Shown here in pieces: positions 46,061 to 53,809 of a stretch of DNA of 53,809 nucleotides. The notes beneath the pieces are model-generated. The model did not search any database. It worked only from the letters and a program-made list of their open reading frames with translations, and was not told the DNA's origin. Origin of the DNA: Bacillus sp. MRMR6. GTDB taxonomy: Bacteria > Bacillota > Bacilli > Bacillales > Cytobacillaceae. The position numbers and the translations under genes are program-made. Every line of letters begins with the position of its first letter. The stretch's first letter is position 1. Where the stretch lies: NCBI RefSeq assembly GCF_001940785.1, contig NZ_MSLS01000035.1, positions 1-53,809 of the forward strand, in the 5' to 3' direction.

Positions 46061-47413
46061 CTATTCTTCTTTTAATTCCATTTCTGCTTTTACCACACTA
46101 ACAATGCGGTCAACATATGCCGCACATAGTTCCTCAGTAGGAGCTTCAGCCATGACGCGGACAAGTGGCTCTGTCCCTGATGGACGGACAAGGATTCTTC
46201 CATTCCCATTCATTTCTGCCTCAACCTGAGCGATTACTTCGCTGACCTTTTCATTATCCGTTACATGATGTTTATCTATCACTCTAACATTGACTAGTTT
46301 CTGTGGAAATTTTTTCATTTCTCCAGCCAGTTCAGACAATGTCTTTTGTGTTATCTTCATAATATTCACTAACTGCAAGCCTGTTAATAATCCATCACCA
46401 GTCGTATTATAATCTAAGAAGATAATATGGCCAGACTGTTCTCCACCAAGATTGTACCCGCTCTTCTTCATTTCTTCCACCACATAACGGTCACCCACCG
46501 CTGTTGGTACACTATGAATTCCATGAGCTTCTAGGCCTTTATAAAAACCAAGGTTACTCATAACGGTAGAAACAACAGTGCTATGCTTTAGCCTGCCGTG
46601 TTCCTTCATGTACTTTCCACATATGTACATGATTTGATCACCATCAATGATATTTCCTTTTTCATCTATGGCAATCAAACGGTCACCGTCACCATCAAAG
46701 GATAAACCTACATCCGCACCTTTGTCTTTTACCATTGCCGCAAGCGCTTCAGGATGGGTAGAGCCTACTCCTGCATTAATATTAATGCCATTAGGTGACG
46801 CACCCATAACTGAAATATCAGCATCTAAATCAGCAAACAAATGAGTAGCAAGAGAAGAGGTTGCACCATGTGCACAATCTAATGCAATGTGAATCCCAGA
46901 AAAATCTTCGTCCACTGTATTCTTCAAATATTGAAGGTACTTCTGACCGCCTTCAAAATAATCCATGACCTGTCCAAGCGATTCTCCTACAGGACGTGGT
47001 AACTGGTCTTTTTCTTGATCAATAAGCGTTTCGATTTCATTCTCTTGCTCATCGGAGAGCTTGAATCCATCCGGCCCAAAGAACTTAATTCCATTATCTG
47101 CAACAGGATTATGTGAGGCTGAGATCATAACGCCTGCTTGTGCCCCCATTGCTTTAGTAAGATAAGAAACACCTGGAGTTGAAATAACACCAAGGCGCAT
47201 AACCTCCGCTCCAATCGATAGTAAACCCGCCACAAGAGCTCCTTCAAGCATATGCCCAGAGACACGTGTATCTCGGCCGATTAATACCTTAGGCCGATCT
47301 TTATCCTTTGTTAAAACGAAGCCTCCAAAACGCCCTAATTTAAATGCCAGTTCAGGTGTTAGTTCACTATTTGCAACACCGCGGACGCCGTCTGTTCCAA
47401 AATATTTTCCCAT
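46061..47413 (-). CDS. glmM: Phosphoglucosamine mutase
   Basis: About 450 residues of the alpha-D-phosphohexomutase family. The phosphoserine is in [16 protein letters not shown] (Ser100), the Mg2+ loop is [11 protein letters not shown], and the sugar-binding GEQSGHI is followed by the phosphate-binding [11 protein letters not shown]. It converts GlcN6P to GlcN1P. The frame opens at TTG 47419; the ATG two codons later gives the conserved [12 protein letters not shown] start. It is downstream of cdaA-cdaR, whose products are known to interact with GlmM. Confidence 0.98.
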   Translation of the reverse strand: MGKYFGTDGVRGVANSELTPELAFKLGRFGGFVLTKDKDRPKVLIGRDTRVSGHMLEGALVAGLLSIGAEVMRLGVISTPGVSYLTKAMGAQAGVMISASHNPVADNGIKFFGPDGFKLSDEQENEIETLIDQEKDQLPRPVGESLGQVMDYFEGGQKYLQYLKNTVDEDFSGIHIALDCAHGATSSLATHLFADLDADISVMGASPNGININAGVGSTHPEALAAMVKDKGADVGLSFDGDGDRLIAIDEKGNIIDGDQIMYICGKYMKEHGRLKHSTVVSTVMSNLGFYKGLEAHGIHSVPTAVGDRYVVEEMKKSGYNLGGEQSGHIIFLDYNTTGDGLLTGLQLVNIMKITQKTLSELAGEMKKFPQKLVNVRVIDKHHVTDNEKVSEVIAQVEAEMNGNGRILVRPSGTEPLVRVMAEAPTEELCAAYVDRIVSVVKAEMELKEE

Positions 47414-47450
47414 TATCAAAATCGCTCCTTATCAAGTGAATTGCTGTGTC

Positions 47451-48683
47451 TTATACGTTGTCTCTTGAAATTGTAATTTTCGCTGACGATTTATCGGGTT
47501 TCCATGTCACATCTGGAGGCCCTTCTACTTGAATATTTACATCATGACTACCTTCTGCTAGTCCAGATAAATCAATAAAAATCCTAAAGTCCTCAGGGCT
47601 TAATCCCGTTACTGTACCACTCGGTCCATTAATAACTAGACTAATTGTACGATTTACAGGGTCATTAACCACAGCATCATATGGTTCGTCTAACCCACGT
47701 ATGTTAATGGGGATACCTGAGACCGTTTTTTCTTCTTCTTGTTTCTTTATAGTAACCGTTGCCTTGACGGTTTGCGGATTTACCTTAGTAATTCCATTCG
47801 GAATAATAACAGGCAACTCAAGTGTGGTATTCTCCGTAATTTTACTTAAATCAACTTCAACTCGTACATTATCTGTTTCCTTTAAAACCTCTTCAGTCCC
47901 TGTAATGATCGCTTCCCTAATATCAAGATTAATCGAATCAATCATGATTCCATCAGGCGTTGTACCTTTTTCTACTACATTGATGGGAACCGTTTTGTTA
48001 GTTGCCTTAATTGGGATTGTGACTTTTACCGTTTCAGGTTCAATCAGAACCGCTAGTTTATTTAACTCTTTGTCCAATACTTGAACTTGGGCTTCTTGTG
48101 TTATGGTTTGATTAATAGAATCTTTGTTGTCAATTGTCGCTTTCACGTATGTAATTTGGTCAACTACATTTTTTGCTCCGGTAATCTTTACCTTATTAGG
48201 TTCTACTGTAGCCTGCCCAGCAGCATAGCCTTCTTCAATCATACTCGTGTTAAATTCAGCTTCTACTTTAAATTCCTTGGTTACTTTTTCTTGAATGGAA
48301 ACACTTACTGACTCAGGATTAATCGTTGCCTTTACCTTATCAGATAAGTCCCTAATCTCAAACTTCACCTTTTTATTTCCTATTTCTGCATCTGTTAAAT
48401 CAACAAAAACTTCAAAATTTCTTAATGTCTTTGCAGATTGGACATGTGGCATTGGTCCTTTAATGGTCACCTCAACTGTTTCAGGAATTCCAGTTACGAC
48501 TAGATTATCGATGTCATAATATGCTTTTACTGGAACCTCTTCTATAGTTGCTGTTGAAGTCTCTCCTGGTATATTAATGCTTGTTGCTTTATCATCGGAA
48601 TTTAAAACAGATGTATATAGGAGTACCGCCAATAGTAAAGCAAGCATTTTGATGAACCACGGATTATCCATAAGTTTATCCAT
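47451..48683 (-). CDS. cdaR: CdaR (YbbR), regulator of the di-adenylate cyclase
   Basis: 410 residues: one N-terminal membrane segment (about 7-27), then four extracytoplasmic YbbR repeats, each about 80-90 residues, with repeated V-P-I/V motifs (EVPVKAYYDID, KTVPINVVEKG, TVSGIPINIRGLD). It modulates CdaA. It overlaps the end of cdaA by 8 bases, so translation is coupled. Confidence 0.95.
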   Translation of the reverse strand: MDKLMDNPWFIKMLALLLAVLLYTSVLNSDDKATSINIPGETSTATIEEVPVKAYYDIDNLVVTGIPETVEVTIKGPMPHVQSAKTLRNFEVFVDLTDAEIGNKKVKFEIRDLSDKVKATINPESVSVSIQEKVTKEFKVEAEFNTSMIEEGYAAGQATVEPNKVKITGAKNVVDQITYVKATIDNKDSINQTITQEAQVQVLDKELNKLAVLIEPETVKVTIPIKATNKTVPINVVEKGTTPDGIMIDSINLDIREAIITGTEEVLKETDNVRVEVDLSKITENTTLELPVIIPNGITKVNPQTVKATVTIKKQEEEKTVSGIPINIRGLDEPYDAVVNDPVNRTISLVINGPSGTVTGLSPEDFRIFIDLSGLAEGSHDVNIQVEGPPDVTWKPDKSSAKITISRDNV

Positions 48684-49503
48684 TATTCTTTCCCCTCCAG
48701 TTCCAACGAGCTGAAGAAGCTGGTTTTACTTTGTTGGTTGTCACTAACTCATCGGTCAATAGCTCTTTATAGGCATTTAATGTTAGGTCCCGATGGAGCT
48801 CGCCATTTTTAGTTAAGGATATATTTCCCGTCTCTTCTGAAACTACTACGGTAATGCTATCCGTTACTTCACTAATACCCAATGCTGCACGGTGTCTTGT
48901 TCCGAGTTCCTTTGAAATAAAAGGACTCTCAGATAGAGGTAAATAACATGCAGCAGCCGCCACGCTATTTTTCTGAAGAATAACGGCACCATCATGCAGC
49001 GGTGTATTTGGAATAAAGATATTGATGAGCAGTTCTGAAGAAACCTTGGCGTCTAAACCAATTCCAGTTTCAATATAATCACTCATTCCTGTTTCTCGCT
49101 CAATCGAGATCAAGGCACCTATTCTCCGCTTTGCCATATAATCAGTAGCTTTTACGATTGCTTCAACCGTTTTCTCCTGGTCCTCATCATCTGGACTGCT
49201 GCTTCTCGAAAAGAAACGGCCTCTTCCTAATTGCTCAAGTGCTCTTCTCAGCTCAGGCTGGAAGATAATAATAATCGCAAGAAATCCCCAATTTATGGTC
49301 TGCTGCATAATCCAGCCTAATGTATTTAGACCGAGCAATGCACTGATAACCCGCACTAAAAGGATAACAAAGATCCCCTTTAATAATTGGACAGCCTTTG
49401 TACCTTTTATAAGATTAATCAGTTTATATATGACATACCATACAAGGAGAATATCAACAATACTAGCTAAGTACTTCCATAACGTGAAATCTTCAAACGG
49501 CAT
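48676..49503 (-). CDS. cdaA: Membrane-bound diadenylate cyclase CdaA
   Basis: About 275 residues: three N-terminal membrane helices (about 10-75), then the DAC domain with DGA (171-173, in TPLHDGAVILQ) and RHR (203-205, GTRHRAALG), the residues that bind metal and ATP. It makes cyclic di-AMP, essential for K+ and osmotic balance. GGAGG lies seven bases before the ATG at 49501-49503; the upstream start at 49527 encodes that site and is rejected. Confidence 0.97.
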   Translation of the reverse strand: MPFEDFTLWKYLASIVDILLVWYVIYKLINLIKGTKAVQLLKGIFVILLVRVISALLGLNTLGWIMQQTINWGFLAIIIIFQPELRRALEQLGRGRFFSRSSSPDDEDQEKTVEAIVKATDYMAKRRIGALISIERETGMSDYIETGIGLDAKVSSELLINIFIPNTPLHDGAVILQKNSVAAAACYLPLSESPFISKELGTRHRAALGISEVTDSITVVVSEETGNISLTKNGELHRDLTLNAYKELLTDELVTTNKVKPASSARWNWRGKNNG

Positions 49504-49678
49504 TGTTATTCCTCCGTAGTTTCGCATATAAGTAAATAAAAATGATTAATAGATGATAACTTATTTATTATATCATAAATTGAATTAGTACTTAGTATAT
49601 GTTCCCTTTTTAGATATCATTTATCAAATGTCTTCAATAAAAGCCATTAAAGAAACTGCTTTCAAGCCCTTCACAGCA

Positions 49679-49710
49679 AAAAAGAAATCACTCGTTTTGA
49701 GAGTGACTTC
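49679..49710 (-). terminator. Terminator of the sigW-rsiW operon
   Basis: Stem GAAGTCACTC/GAGTGATTTC with one mismatch (49701-49710 with 49684-49693), then TTTTTT on the minus strand, overlapping the rsiW stop codon. Confidence 0.82.
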
Positions 49711-50338
49711 AATTATTCTCTTCATGCTTTTCAAAAACATTGAAAACATCATAGGCTGTCTTTTTTATATGAAACCAAATCCAATCAAAGACTTCGTTCA
49801 CCTCTTCAATTTTCCCAGTTACCTTACCAGCTGAAGCTGTGTATTGTTCACCATTAATAACAGTAACATTCCCCTGAACTTCTCCTTCAATTTTCAGCGT
49901 GCCATTTCGTACAATAACGTCTCCCTTCACTACTTCTCCTTCAGGGACGATGACAATATTGTTTTGGACGATTAGATTTTCTTGTTTTGAAACAGAAAAA
50001 TCATTTTCTTGATTCCAAGTAGAAAAAACACTTCCAATCATCAATACTAGGAAAAGTGATGCAGCCGCAATAAGCGGGTGATTTCTCATCCATCTCTGGA
50101 ATCCAACCTTTTTCTTTTCTTTCGGAAGAAGCGCCATTACATTTGCTGTAAAGTTTTCAGGAGCCTGAATACTTGTTGTCCCTTTAACAAGGGCAATCGT
50201 CCGTTTTAATTCATTAAATAACTCTTCACATTCCTTACAACTATGAAGATGCTCTCTTAAAACCATCTCACTTTTTGGATCAATTTCTTCGTCTAAATAC
50301 GTATGCATTAACTCAACGATTTCTACTGAACACTTCAA
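49709..50338 (-). CDS. rsiW: Anti-sigma-W factor RsiW
   Basis: About 209 residues. Cytoplasmic zinc-binding anti-sigma motif H30-x3-C34-x2-C37 (REHLHSCKECEEL), one membrane segment (about 83-105, HPLIAAASLFLVLMIGSVFS) and an extracellular C-terminal part. It holds SigW inactive until cleaved by PrsW, RasP and ClpP in envelope stress. The frame extends into sigW, but AGAGGTGA before the TTG at 50338 marks the start, 16 bases after the sigW stop. Confidence 0.94.
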   Translation of the reverse strand: MKCSVEIVELMHTYLDEEIDPKSEMVLREHLHSCKECEELFNELKRTIALVKGTTSIQAPENFTANVMALLPKEKKKVGFQRWMRNHPLIAAASLFLVLMIGSVFSTWNQENDFSVSKQENLIVQNNIVIVPEGEVVKGDVIVRNGTLKIEGEVQGNVTVINGEQYTASAGKVTGKIEEVNEVFDWIWFHIKKTAYDVFNVFEKHEENN

Positions 50339-50354
50339 CGTTTTCACCTCTTTA

Positions 50355-50918
50355 TCAAACATAGCGTAATTGTTGTCGTAAAGCTTCTCGCCCTCGATGA
50401 ATCCTTGTTTTAACTGTTCCAAGGGGCATTTCGAGTATCTCACTTATTTCATTTAAAGATAGCTCTTCAATATATTTCAAAACAATAACAGATCGGTATT
50501 TTTCAGGCAGTTTCATTATTTCCTTATGAACTGTGTCCTTTAGCTCCAAGCTTTCTAATTCTTTTTCGGGTAATGGAGTCTTAGAGGGCAGTTGAGAATA
50601 CATCGTTAGTCCCTCTGTACCTGAGACTTCAGCATCTAGATAGTAGTCAGGTTTTTTCTTTCTAATTCTATCGATACATAAGTTGGTTGCAATTCGAAAA
50701 AGCCAGGTAGAAAATTTTAAATCTTGATTGAAAGAATTAATATTTGTGTATGCACGGATAAAAGCCTCTTGTGCGATATCTTCTGCCTCATGACGATTTC
50801 CTAGCATCCTGAAAGCAAGTTGAAAAATACTGTTTTTATATATTTCAACAATATCAGCAAATGCATCCTGATCGCCTTTAATTACCTGTTTTATTCTTTT
50901 CTTGATAATCGCTTCCAT
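50355..50918 (-). CDS. sigW: ECF sigma factor SigW
   Basis: 187 residues with region 2 (AFRMLGNRHEAEDIAQEAFI, KFSTWLFRIATNLCIDRIRK) and region 4 (LPEKYRSVIVLKYIEELSLN, PLGTVKTRIHRGREALR). The segment RKKPDYYLDAEVSGTEGLTM is nearly identical to B. subtilis SigW. It directs the cell-envelope/antimicrobial-peptide stress regulon. A SigW-type promoter precedes it, so it activates itself. Confidence 0.97.
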   Translation of the reverse strand: MEAIIKKRIKQVIKGDQDAFADIVEIYKNSIFQLAFRMLGNRHEAEDIAQEAFIRAYTNINSFNQDLKFSTWLFRIATNLCIDRIRKKKPDYYLDAEVSGTEGLTMYSQLPSKTPLPEKELESLELKDTVHKEIMKLPEKYRSVIVLKYIEELSLNEISEILEMPLGTVKTRIHRGREALRQQLRYV

Positions 50919-50953
50919 TTAATTTCCTCAGCTCCAATATAGCTATACAATCC

Positions 50954-50980
50954 TACGATTAAATTATAGTAAAAGTTTCA
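50954..50980 (-). promoter_or_regulatory. Autoregulatory SigW promoter
   Basis: TGAAAC (50975-50980), 17-bp spacer containing T-rich sequence, then CGTA (50954-50957) on the minus strand, matching the SigW consensus. Confidence 0.85.
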
Positions 50981-51069
50981 TTTTAACATTAAAAACTTAT
51001 CATCACTTTTTATATTAACAAAAATTAGGCAATTTGTTATAAAACCAGCTTAAAGTTTTAATAAGAAAT

Positions 51070-51100
51070 AAAAACAGCAGCCGTTTATCCAGCTGCTGTT
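51070..51100 (-). terminator. Terminator of rocF
   Basis: Stem AACAGCAGC/GCTGCTGTT (51073-51081 with 51092-51100), then TTTTATTT on the minus strand. Confidence 0.88.
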
Positions 51101-51109
51101 ACCCCAACA

Positions 51110-52006
51110 CTATAATAGTTTTTCTCCAAATAAAGAACCCATTAGGCCAACTGCTATAGTCGCAGTCTTATTCTTATCATCTAAAATTGGGTTAACCTCG
51201 ACAAATTCAGCAGAAGTAATAATTTGAGCTTCCTCAAGCATTTCCATTGCTAGATGACTTTCCCGATAACTGATTCCACCAATTACAGGTGTACCAACAC
51301 CAGGAGCATCATTTGGATCCAGGCCATCCAAATCTAAAGATAAATGTACACCATCCGTTCGTTCCTTTAAATATGAAATCGTTTCCTCCATCACTTTAGC
51401 CATGCCTAAGCGATCAATCTCATGCATCGTATACACCTTAAGTCCGATTTCCTTAATTAAGTTCTTCTCACCTTCATCTAACGACCTGGCTCCAATTATA
51501 ACAATATTTTCTGGTTTCACTTTAGGTGTATATCCGCCAATCTCAGTTAACATAGGATGTCCTAATCCAAGACTAGCAGCTAAAGGCATACCATGTATAT
51601 TCCCGGAAGGAGAGGTTTCAGCTGTATTCAAATCACCATGTGCATCATACCATATGACGCCAAGATTTTGATAATGATTTGAGACACCTGCTAAGGTGCC
51701 TATTGCAATACTATGGTCGCCGCCTAATACTAGCGGAAAGGAACCAGATTGTATTACTTCATCTACTTTTTCTGCAAGAAGGGTACTTTTTTCAGCGACG
51801 AGGTCCAAATTACGCAAATTTGACTCCTTATCAACTGCTACCTCAGGTCTGCCAATCGGAATATCCCCTAAGTCATGAATCTCATCAAATAATGGTTTTA
51901 ACCTTTCATTAATCCCAGCATAGCGAATCGCACTTGGTCCCATATCAACACCACGTCTCATTTGACCCAAATCCATCGGCATACCAATAATCGATAGCTT
52001 CTTCAT
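51110..52006 (-). CDS. rocF: Arginase
   Basis: 298 residues of the ureohydrolase family. The two-Mn2+ ligands lie in GGDHSIAIG, WYDAHGDLNT and SLDLDGLDPNDAPGVGTP. It splits arginine into ornithine and urea. Here it stands alone, next to sigW and the tRNA cluster, not with rocDE as in B. subtilis. AGATAAAGATG gives a weak binding site. A cre-like site lies 37 bp upstream. Confidence 0.96.
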   Translation of the reverse strand: MKKLSIIGMPMDLGQMRRGVDMGPSAIRYAGINERLKPLFDEIHDLGDIPIGRPEVAVDKESNLRNLDLVAEKSTLLAEKVDEVIQSGSFPLVLGGDHSIAIGTLAGVSNHYQNLGVIWYDAHGDLNTAETSPSGNIHGMPLAASLGLGHPMLTEIGGYTPKVKPENIVIIGARSLDEGEKNLIKEIGLKVYTMHEIDRLGMAKVMEETISYLKERTDGVHLSLDLDGLDPNDAPGVGTPVIGGISYRESHLAMEMLEEAQIITSAEFVEVNPILDDKNKTATIAVGLMGSLFGEKLL

Positions 52007-52042
52007 CTTTATCTCATCCCCCTAATCCCTTTATATATATAT

Positions 52043-52056
52043 TTTAACCGCTTTCA
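52043..52056 (-). promoter_or_regulatory. Possible cre site upstream of rocF
   Basis: TGAAAGCGGTTAAA on the minus strand fits the cre consensus with one mismatch. Carbon-catabolite control of arginase is plausible but not shown. Confidence 0.4.
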
Positions 52057-52103
52057 GACAAATGACTCAACTCGACAAAATCCTGTATATATATACGAGA
52101 TAA

Positions 52104-52139
52104 AATAAAAAAAGCCTTAAATCGAAAATGATTTAAGGC
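52104..52139 (-). terminator. Terminator of the rrn-tRNA operon
   Basis: Stem GCCTTAAATC/GATTTAAGGC (52114-52123 with 52130-52139), then TTTTTTTATTTT on the minus strand, 20 bp after tRNA-Ala. Confidence 0.92.
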
Positions 52140-52158
52140 AAATAAATTATGTAGTGTA

Positions 52159-52234
52159 TGGTGGAGCCTAGCGGGATCGAACCGCTGACCTCCTGCGTGC
52201 AAAGCAGGCGCTCTCCCAGCTGAGCTAAGGCCCC
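52159..52234 (-). tRNA. tRNA-Ala (TGC)
   Basis: Acceptor GGGGCCT/AGGCTCC, anticodon loop TTTGCAC (TGC), encoded CCA. Last tRNA of the right-hand operon. Confidence 0.97.
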
Positions 52235-52274
52235 ATTATAGTATAACAAGATTGAAATATAACAAGTAGCATAA

Positions 52275-52349
52275 TGGAGCGGAAGACGGGATTTGAACCC
52301 GCGACCCCCACCTTGGCAAGGTGGTGTTCTACCACTGAACTACTTCCGC
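52275..52349 (-). tRNA. tRNA-Gly (GCC)
   Basis: Acceptor GCGGAAG/CTTCCGC, anticodon loop TTGCCAA (GCC), encoded CCA. Confidence 0.97.
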
Positions 52350-52409
52350 ATTTCATAAACAAAGACCCGAAGAATAAAAGATTCTGTGGGTCAATATTAT
52401 AGAAAATGA

Positions 52410-52482
52410 TGAGCCATGAAGGATTCGAACCTTCGACCCTCTGATTAAAAGTCAGATGCTCTACCAACTGAGCTAATGGCTC
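52410..52482 (-). tRNA. tRNA-Lys (TTT), CCA not encoded
   Basis: Acceptor GAGCCAT/ATGGCTC, anticodon TTT in loop CTTTTAA. The discriminator A is followed by TCA, not CCA. Confidence 0.96.
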
Positions 52483-52483
52483 T

Positions 52484-52558
52484 TGGCTGGGCTAGCTGGA
52501 TTTGAACCAACGCATGTCGCAGTCAAAGTGCGATGCCTTACCGCTTGGCTATAGCCCA
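52484..52558 (-). tRNA. tRNA-Gln (TTG)
   Basis: Nearly identical to the copy at 1098-1172: acceptor TGGGCTA/TAGCCCA, anticodon TTG, encoded CCA. Confidence 0.97.
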
Positions 52559-52605
52559 ATGTTATAGACAACTTTTAGTTTGTCCAGATATTCGGTAAAT
52601 ATACA

Positions 52606-52690
52606 TGGTGGAGGGGGACGGATTCGAACCGCCGAACCCGGAGGGAGCGGATTTACAGTCCGCCGCGTTTAGCCACTTCGCTACCCCTCC
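52606..52690 (-). tRNA. tRNA-Tyr (GTA)
   Basis: Class II tRNA of 85 nt with acceptor GGAGGGG, anticodon loop CTGTAAA (GTA), a long variable arm and encoded CCA. Confidence 0.97.
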
Positions 52691-52708
52691 ACATTAAATA
52701 AAAAAAGA

Positions 52709-52784
<76 letters not shown>

Positions 52785-52909
52785 ATAGGTTTAAAATAAA
52801 TATAAATTGTTATCCCCAGAAATGTTATCGTCAACCCGAACTCAGAAAGCTTATTCAAGATGCAACTCGTTCGGTTTGCTGAAGTATATTCAGGAAGCTT
52901 ATTCGGGCG

Positions 52910-52936
52910 TGCTCTACCAATTGAGCTACCCCGGCA
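52910..52936 (-). pseudogene. Fragment duplicating the 5' end of tRNA-Thr
   Basis: 27 bp identical to 52759-52785, covering the acceptor 5' strand and D-arm of tRNA-Thr(TGT). The anticodon and T-arms are missing. The 124 bp between the two copies contain no gene but have a repeated AGCTTATTC (near 52848 and 52897). Confidence 0.85.
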
Positions 52937-52946
52937 CTAAATTATA

Positions 52947-53022
52947 TGGTGGAGGATGACGGGCTCGAACCGCCGACCCTCTGCTTGTAAGGCAGATGCT
53001 CTCCCAGCTGAGCTAATCCTCC
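52947..53022 (-). tRNA. tRNA-Val (TAC)
   Basis: Acceptor GGAGGAT/ATCCTCC, anticodon loop CTTACAA (TAC), encoded CCA. Confidence 0.97.
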
Positions 53023-53032
53023 ACAGAATAAA

Positions 53033-53107
53033 TGGTGACCCCTACGGGATTCGAACCCGTGTTACCTCCGTGAAAGGGAGGTGTCTTAACCACTTGACCA
53101 AGGGGCC
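53033..53107 (-). tRNA. tRNA-Glu (TTC), CCA encoded
   Basis: The same body as the copy at 1338-1409 but with an encoded CCA end. Confidence 0.97.
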
Positions 53108-53124
53108 GATATATAATATAGGTA

Positions 53125-53197
53125 AGCTTCCAAGCGGGCTCGAACCGCTGACCTCTTCCTTACCATGGAAGTGCTCTACCTACTGAGCTATGGAAGC
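53125..53197 (-). tRNA. tRNA-Thr (GGT), CCA not encoded
   Basis: Acceptor GCTTCCA/TGGAAGC, anticodon loop ATGGTAA (GGT). The 3' end continues TTACC, so CCA is added later. Confidence 0.95.
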
Positions 53198-53225
53198 ATA
53201 GCTAATTTAACTTTTAAGTTAAAAA

Positions 53226-53300
53226 TGGCTCCGCAGGTAGGACTCGAACCTACGACCGATCGGTTAACAGCCGATAGCTCTACCACTGAGCTACTGCGGA
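53226..53300 (-). tRNA. tRNA-Asn (GTT)
   Basis: Same sequence as the copy at 1519-1593, with anticodon GTT and encoded CCA. First tRNA after 5S rRNA. Confidence 0.97.
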
Positions 53301-53311
53301 ATAATATAACA

Positions 53312-53428
<117 letters not shown>

Positions 53429-53564
53429 CTGATTTGTTGACACTATTTTATTATAATGTCTTTTTTGTATTTTTCAAGAGGAAATTTTTTAAAATTTCAT
53501 TCCCTCAAAACTAGATAATGTAGAAGAAGTTTTGTTAAACCGAGTTCACCTTACTCATATTGCT

Positions 53565-53683
53565 ATGTTTTGTCCAGCTTCGGCTTCTAACTCTTCGGAC
53601 CGTCTCTACAAATCCAAAGTGAAGGATTTGTAGTGCCGGCCCTCCAACGCCTCTCAGAGTTGAACAGTCGCCTACGCTTTTCT
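53565..53683. repeat. Palindromic repeat in the 23S-5S spacer
   Basis: A perfect 10-bp stem CTACAAATCC/GGATTTGTAG (53606-53615 with 53624-53633) with loop AAAGTGAA, flanked by GC-rich arms that pair partly (CAACTCT/AGAGTTG-type segments). It looks like the interspersed palindromic repeats of Bacillaceae intergenic DNA, here inside an rRNA operon. Confidence 0.55.
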
Positions 53684-53686
53684 ATT

Positions 53687-53809
<123 letters not shown>

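Overview
The window reads as chromosomal DNA of a low-GC, spore-forming Bacillaceae bacterium. The evidence is the sporulation genes (an alpha/beta-type SASP and the 37-residue CmpA), the SigW/RsiW pair, the glmS ribozyme, T-box control of an aminoacyl-tRNA synthetase, YkkCD-type SMR efflux subunits, and a gene order (rocF, sigW, rsiW, cdaA, cdaR, glmM, glmS ... ddl, murF, cshA, ydbS, ydbT, rhomboid, acpS, ydcC, alr, ndoAI, ndoA, tex, cmpA, sprT, tRNA, rrn) matching the early part of the Bacillus chromosome in reverse. The order and intergenic repeats suit a Neobacillus/Mesobacillus-like lineage, but the species cannot be fixed from this sequence alone.

Layout. Positions 1-1674 hold the 5' end of a 16S rRNA gene preceded by ten tRNA genes, all on the minus strand behind a near-consensus sigma-A promoter. 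Positions 1717-18973 are a conserved housekeeping block, nearly all minus strand: SprT-like protein, Tex, the MazEF-type toxin-antitoxin pair, alanine racemase, a LolA-like lipoprotein, AcpS, PH-domain proteins, UV endonuclease, CshA, esterase, MurF and Ddl. The rsb/sigB stress operon that lies between ndoA and tex in B. subtilis is absent. Upstream of uvsE is a 0.6-kb array of 21-bp-phased repeats in ~196-bp superunits. Positions 19245-25240 carry mgtE, a RodA-type SEDS protein, a DedA protein, paired SMR subunits behind an unusual inverted-repeat element, an MFS transporter and a DinB-like protein. Positions 25312-34148 hold T-box-controlled argS, a SASP gene, a NERD-domain protein and the mannitol operon mtlA-mtlR-mtlF-mtlD with candidate cre and MtlR sites. 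Positions 34233-38245 are an RND exporter and a divergent TetR regulator sharing overlapping promoters and an operator. Positions 38354-43325 form a copper-responsive region: csoR, copZ, copA, a His-rich anchored protein, a glutaredoxin-like gene interrupted by one UGA, and a small sulfite/nitrite-reductase-like protein, with gene remnants at both edges. Positions 43800-52006 make UDP-GlcNAc precursors and cyclic di-AMP (glmS with ribozyme, glmM, cdaR, cdaA), then rsiW, autoregulated sigW and arginase. The right edge (52104-53809) is a terminator, ten tRNA genes, one tRNA fragment, 5S rRNA and the 3' end of 23S rRNA.

The most interesting observation is the glutaredoxin-like reading frame at 39073-39354. 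An in-frame UGA replaces the first cysteine of its CxxC motif, and a small hairpin at a spacing compatible with a bacterial SECIS element follows. It is either a selenoprotein linked to copper handling or a gene with one very suggestively placed nonsense mutation. Next are the 21-bp (two helical turns) phased array upstream of uvsE, the structured element before the SMR genes, and the loss of the sigB module.
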